Positions 12,727 through 13,392 of a stretch of DNA of 13,392 bases are shown piece after piece. The stretch's first letter is position 1. Each line of letters begins with the position of its first letter. The stretch lies in assembly GCA_002421845.1 (NCBI GenBank), contig DISL01000015.1:10184-23575 (forward strand). The letters run 5' to 3'. This DNA is from Epsilonproteobacteria bacterium UBA6211 (GTDB lineage Bacteria; Campylobacterota; Campylobacteria; Campylobacterales; Arcobacteraceae). A program made the translations under genes and the position numbers. The notes below the pieces were generated by a model. The model saw only the letters and a program-made list of their open reading frames with translations, was not told where the DNA came from and did no database searches.

Positions 12727-13392
12727 CTAACTCTCAAACAAAGGTAGCTTGATAGTAAAAGTCGTGAACTCTTTTTCTACGGAAAAAGTAATCTCACCTT
12801 TATATTTATCCGTAATTATATTTTTGCACATATAAAGCCCGACTCCGGTACCGTCACCCTCTTTGGTAGTAAAGTATTGTCGAAATATATTTTTCCTTAT
12901 ACCCGTAGGGATTCCTCCACCATCATCTTTTATTGATATTACTGCCCTATTTCCAAGTACCCTAAAATCGACTTCAATATTTCCTATATTATCGTTATTT
13001 TCATCTTCTCTTCTTTTGACTATAGCATCTTTTGCATTGGTTAATAGTATCATTATACAATGTTCCAAATCATTCCCTTTACCAAATACATAAGACTTAT
13101 TGATAGCTCCACTTTCATATTTATTTTCCACATTTATTTTCTCAAACAAAAACATATGCTCCAATAGTTTCTCTACTTTACGCAAAGAATCACCTACTTT
13201 GAAAACCTTGTCCTCTTTAGAAGGTAGGAAAAAACTTCTAAAATCATCTATCGTTTGTGACATATGATTTATAGTTTCATCTGATTTAGATGTCAATTCT
13301 TCAACATTTTCTTTTGTAAGCAGATTATTGTCATACTCGAATTTTATAGTCTGTACATATAGTTTCAAAATACTAAGAGGTTGTCTCCATTG
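12727..13392 (-). CDS. Histidine kinase, C-terminal part (5' end beyond window)
   Basis: The frame is open to the right edge. The first visible residues, QWRQPLSILKLYVQ, are the end of the H-box helix, so the phosphorylated histidine lies just outside. The dimerisation helices are followed by the ATPase domain: N-box LLTNAKDAI (N codon near 13038), G1 DDGGGIP (near 12927), F-box FRQYFTTK, and G2 GTGVGLYMCK (near 12852). All catalytic motifs look intact. A TTG at 13368 is a leucine codon inside the H-box helix, not a start. Sensor domain and response regulator are not visible. Its stop is 4 bp from that of the converging cytochrome gene. Confidence 0.92.
   Translation of the reverse strand, partial: QWRQPLSILKLYVQTIKFEYDNNLLTKENVEELTSKSDETINHMSQTIDDFRSFFLPSKEDKVFKVGDSLRKVEKLLEHMFLFEKINVENKYESGAINKSYVFGKGNDLEHCIMILLTNAKDAIVKRREDENNDNIGNIEVDFRVLGNRAVISIKDDGGGIPTGIRKNIFRQYFTTKEGDGTGVGLYMCKNIITDKYKGEITFSVEKEFTTFTIKLPLFES

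Noticed and set aside
1..13392. tRNA, rRNA, CRISPR array, insertion sequence
   Set aside because: I looked for cloverleaf-like genes, regular spaced repeats and transposase motifs and saw none; a covariance-model scan would be decisive for small RNAs.

Overview
The window looks like a nitrogen-oxide (mainly nitric oxide) respiration and detoxification region from an AT-rich member of the Campylobacterota, probably of the Sulfurimonas/Sulfurovum kind. The basis is the low GC content, LPP20-type lipoproteins, a histidine kinase H-box ending QWRQPLS, and a Sec-type (clade II) nitrous oxide reductase N-terminus. Genus is inference; no rRNA or tRNA gene is present.

Region 1 (1-2.6 kb) is regulatory. 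A sensor with a PilJ/NarX-type periplasmic domain (cut by the left edge) lies just downstream of a Crp/Fnr-family regulator that has the FNR-type recognition helix (E-x2-S-R) but no N-terminal iron-sulfur cysteines. Divergent from it is a ygbA-like gene of the NO-stress family, followed convergently by an Rrf2-family repressor with three cysteines (NsrR/IscR-like). Region 2 (2.6-5.2 kb) holds a complete single-subunit quinol-type nitric oxide reductase, preceded by two equal 22-bp inverted repeats that bracket its -10 box. After it comes a broken remnant of nosZ: promoter box, ribosome binding site, signal peptide and about 37 residues of the mature start, then unrelated sequence.

Region 3 (5.2-6.5 kb) is a divergent metal-efflux pair: an RcnR/DmeR-type cobalt/nickel sensor and a DmeF-type CDF exporter with a His-rich loop, with a GGGG-centred inverted repeat between them. 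Region 4 (6.5-9.3 kb) is a tight operon of four lipoprotein genes: two LPP20-type, one CsgG/LpoB-like with TPR-like repeats, and a 43-residue mini-lipoprotein that is easily overlooked.

Region 5 (9.3-12.7 kb) returns to nitrogen-oxide accessory genes: an HPP-family membrane protein, then an opposing operon of a DUF2249 protein, a 12-helix membrane protein resembling NnrS or heme-copper subunit I, and a DUF59/MIP18 iron-sulfur assembly factor. Divergent from that operon are a small J-domain protein and a monoheme cytochrome c. The right edge is the C-terminal part of a histidine kinase.

The pieces are tied together by FNR/DNR-type boxes (TTGAT-N4-ATCAA and variants) at 1740, 4934, 11937 and 12317, each about 30-32 bp from a plausible -10 element. 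The box at 11937 sits almost symmetrically between two divergent -10 elements. The simplest reading is a regulon of the local Crp/Fnr regulator covering ygbA, the nosZ remnant, the DUF2249 operon, the J-protein and the cytochrome, with the reductase itself under the Rrf2 repressor. This regulatory model is inference from sequence.
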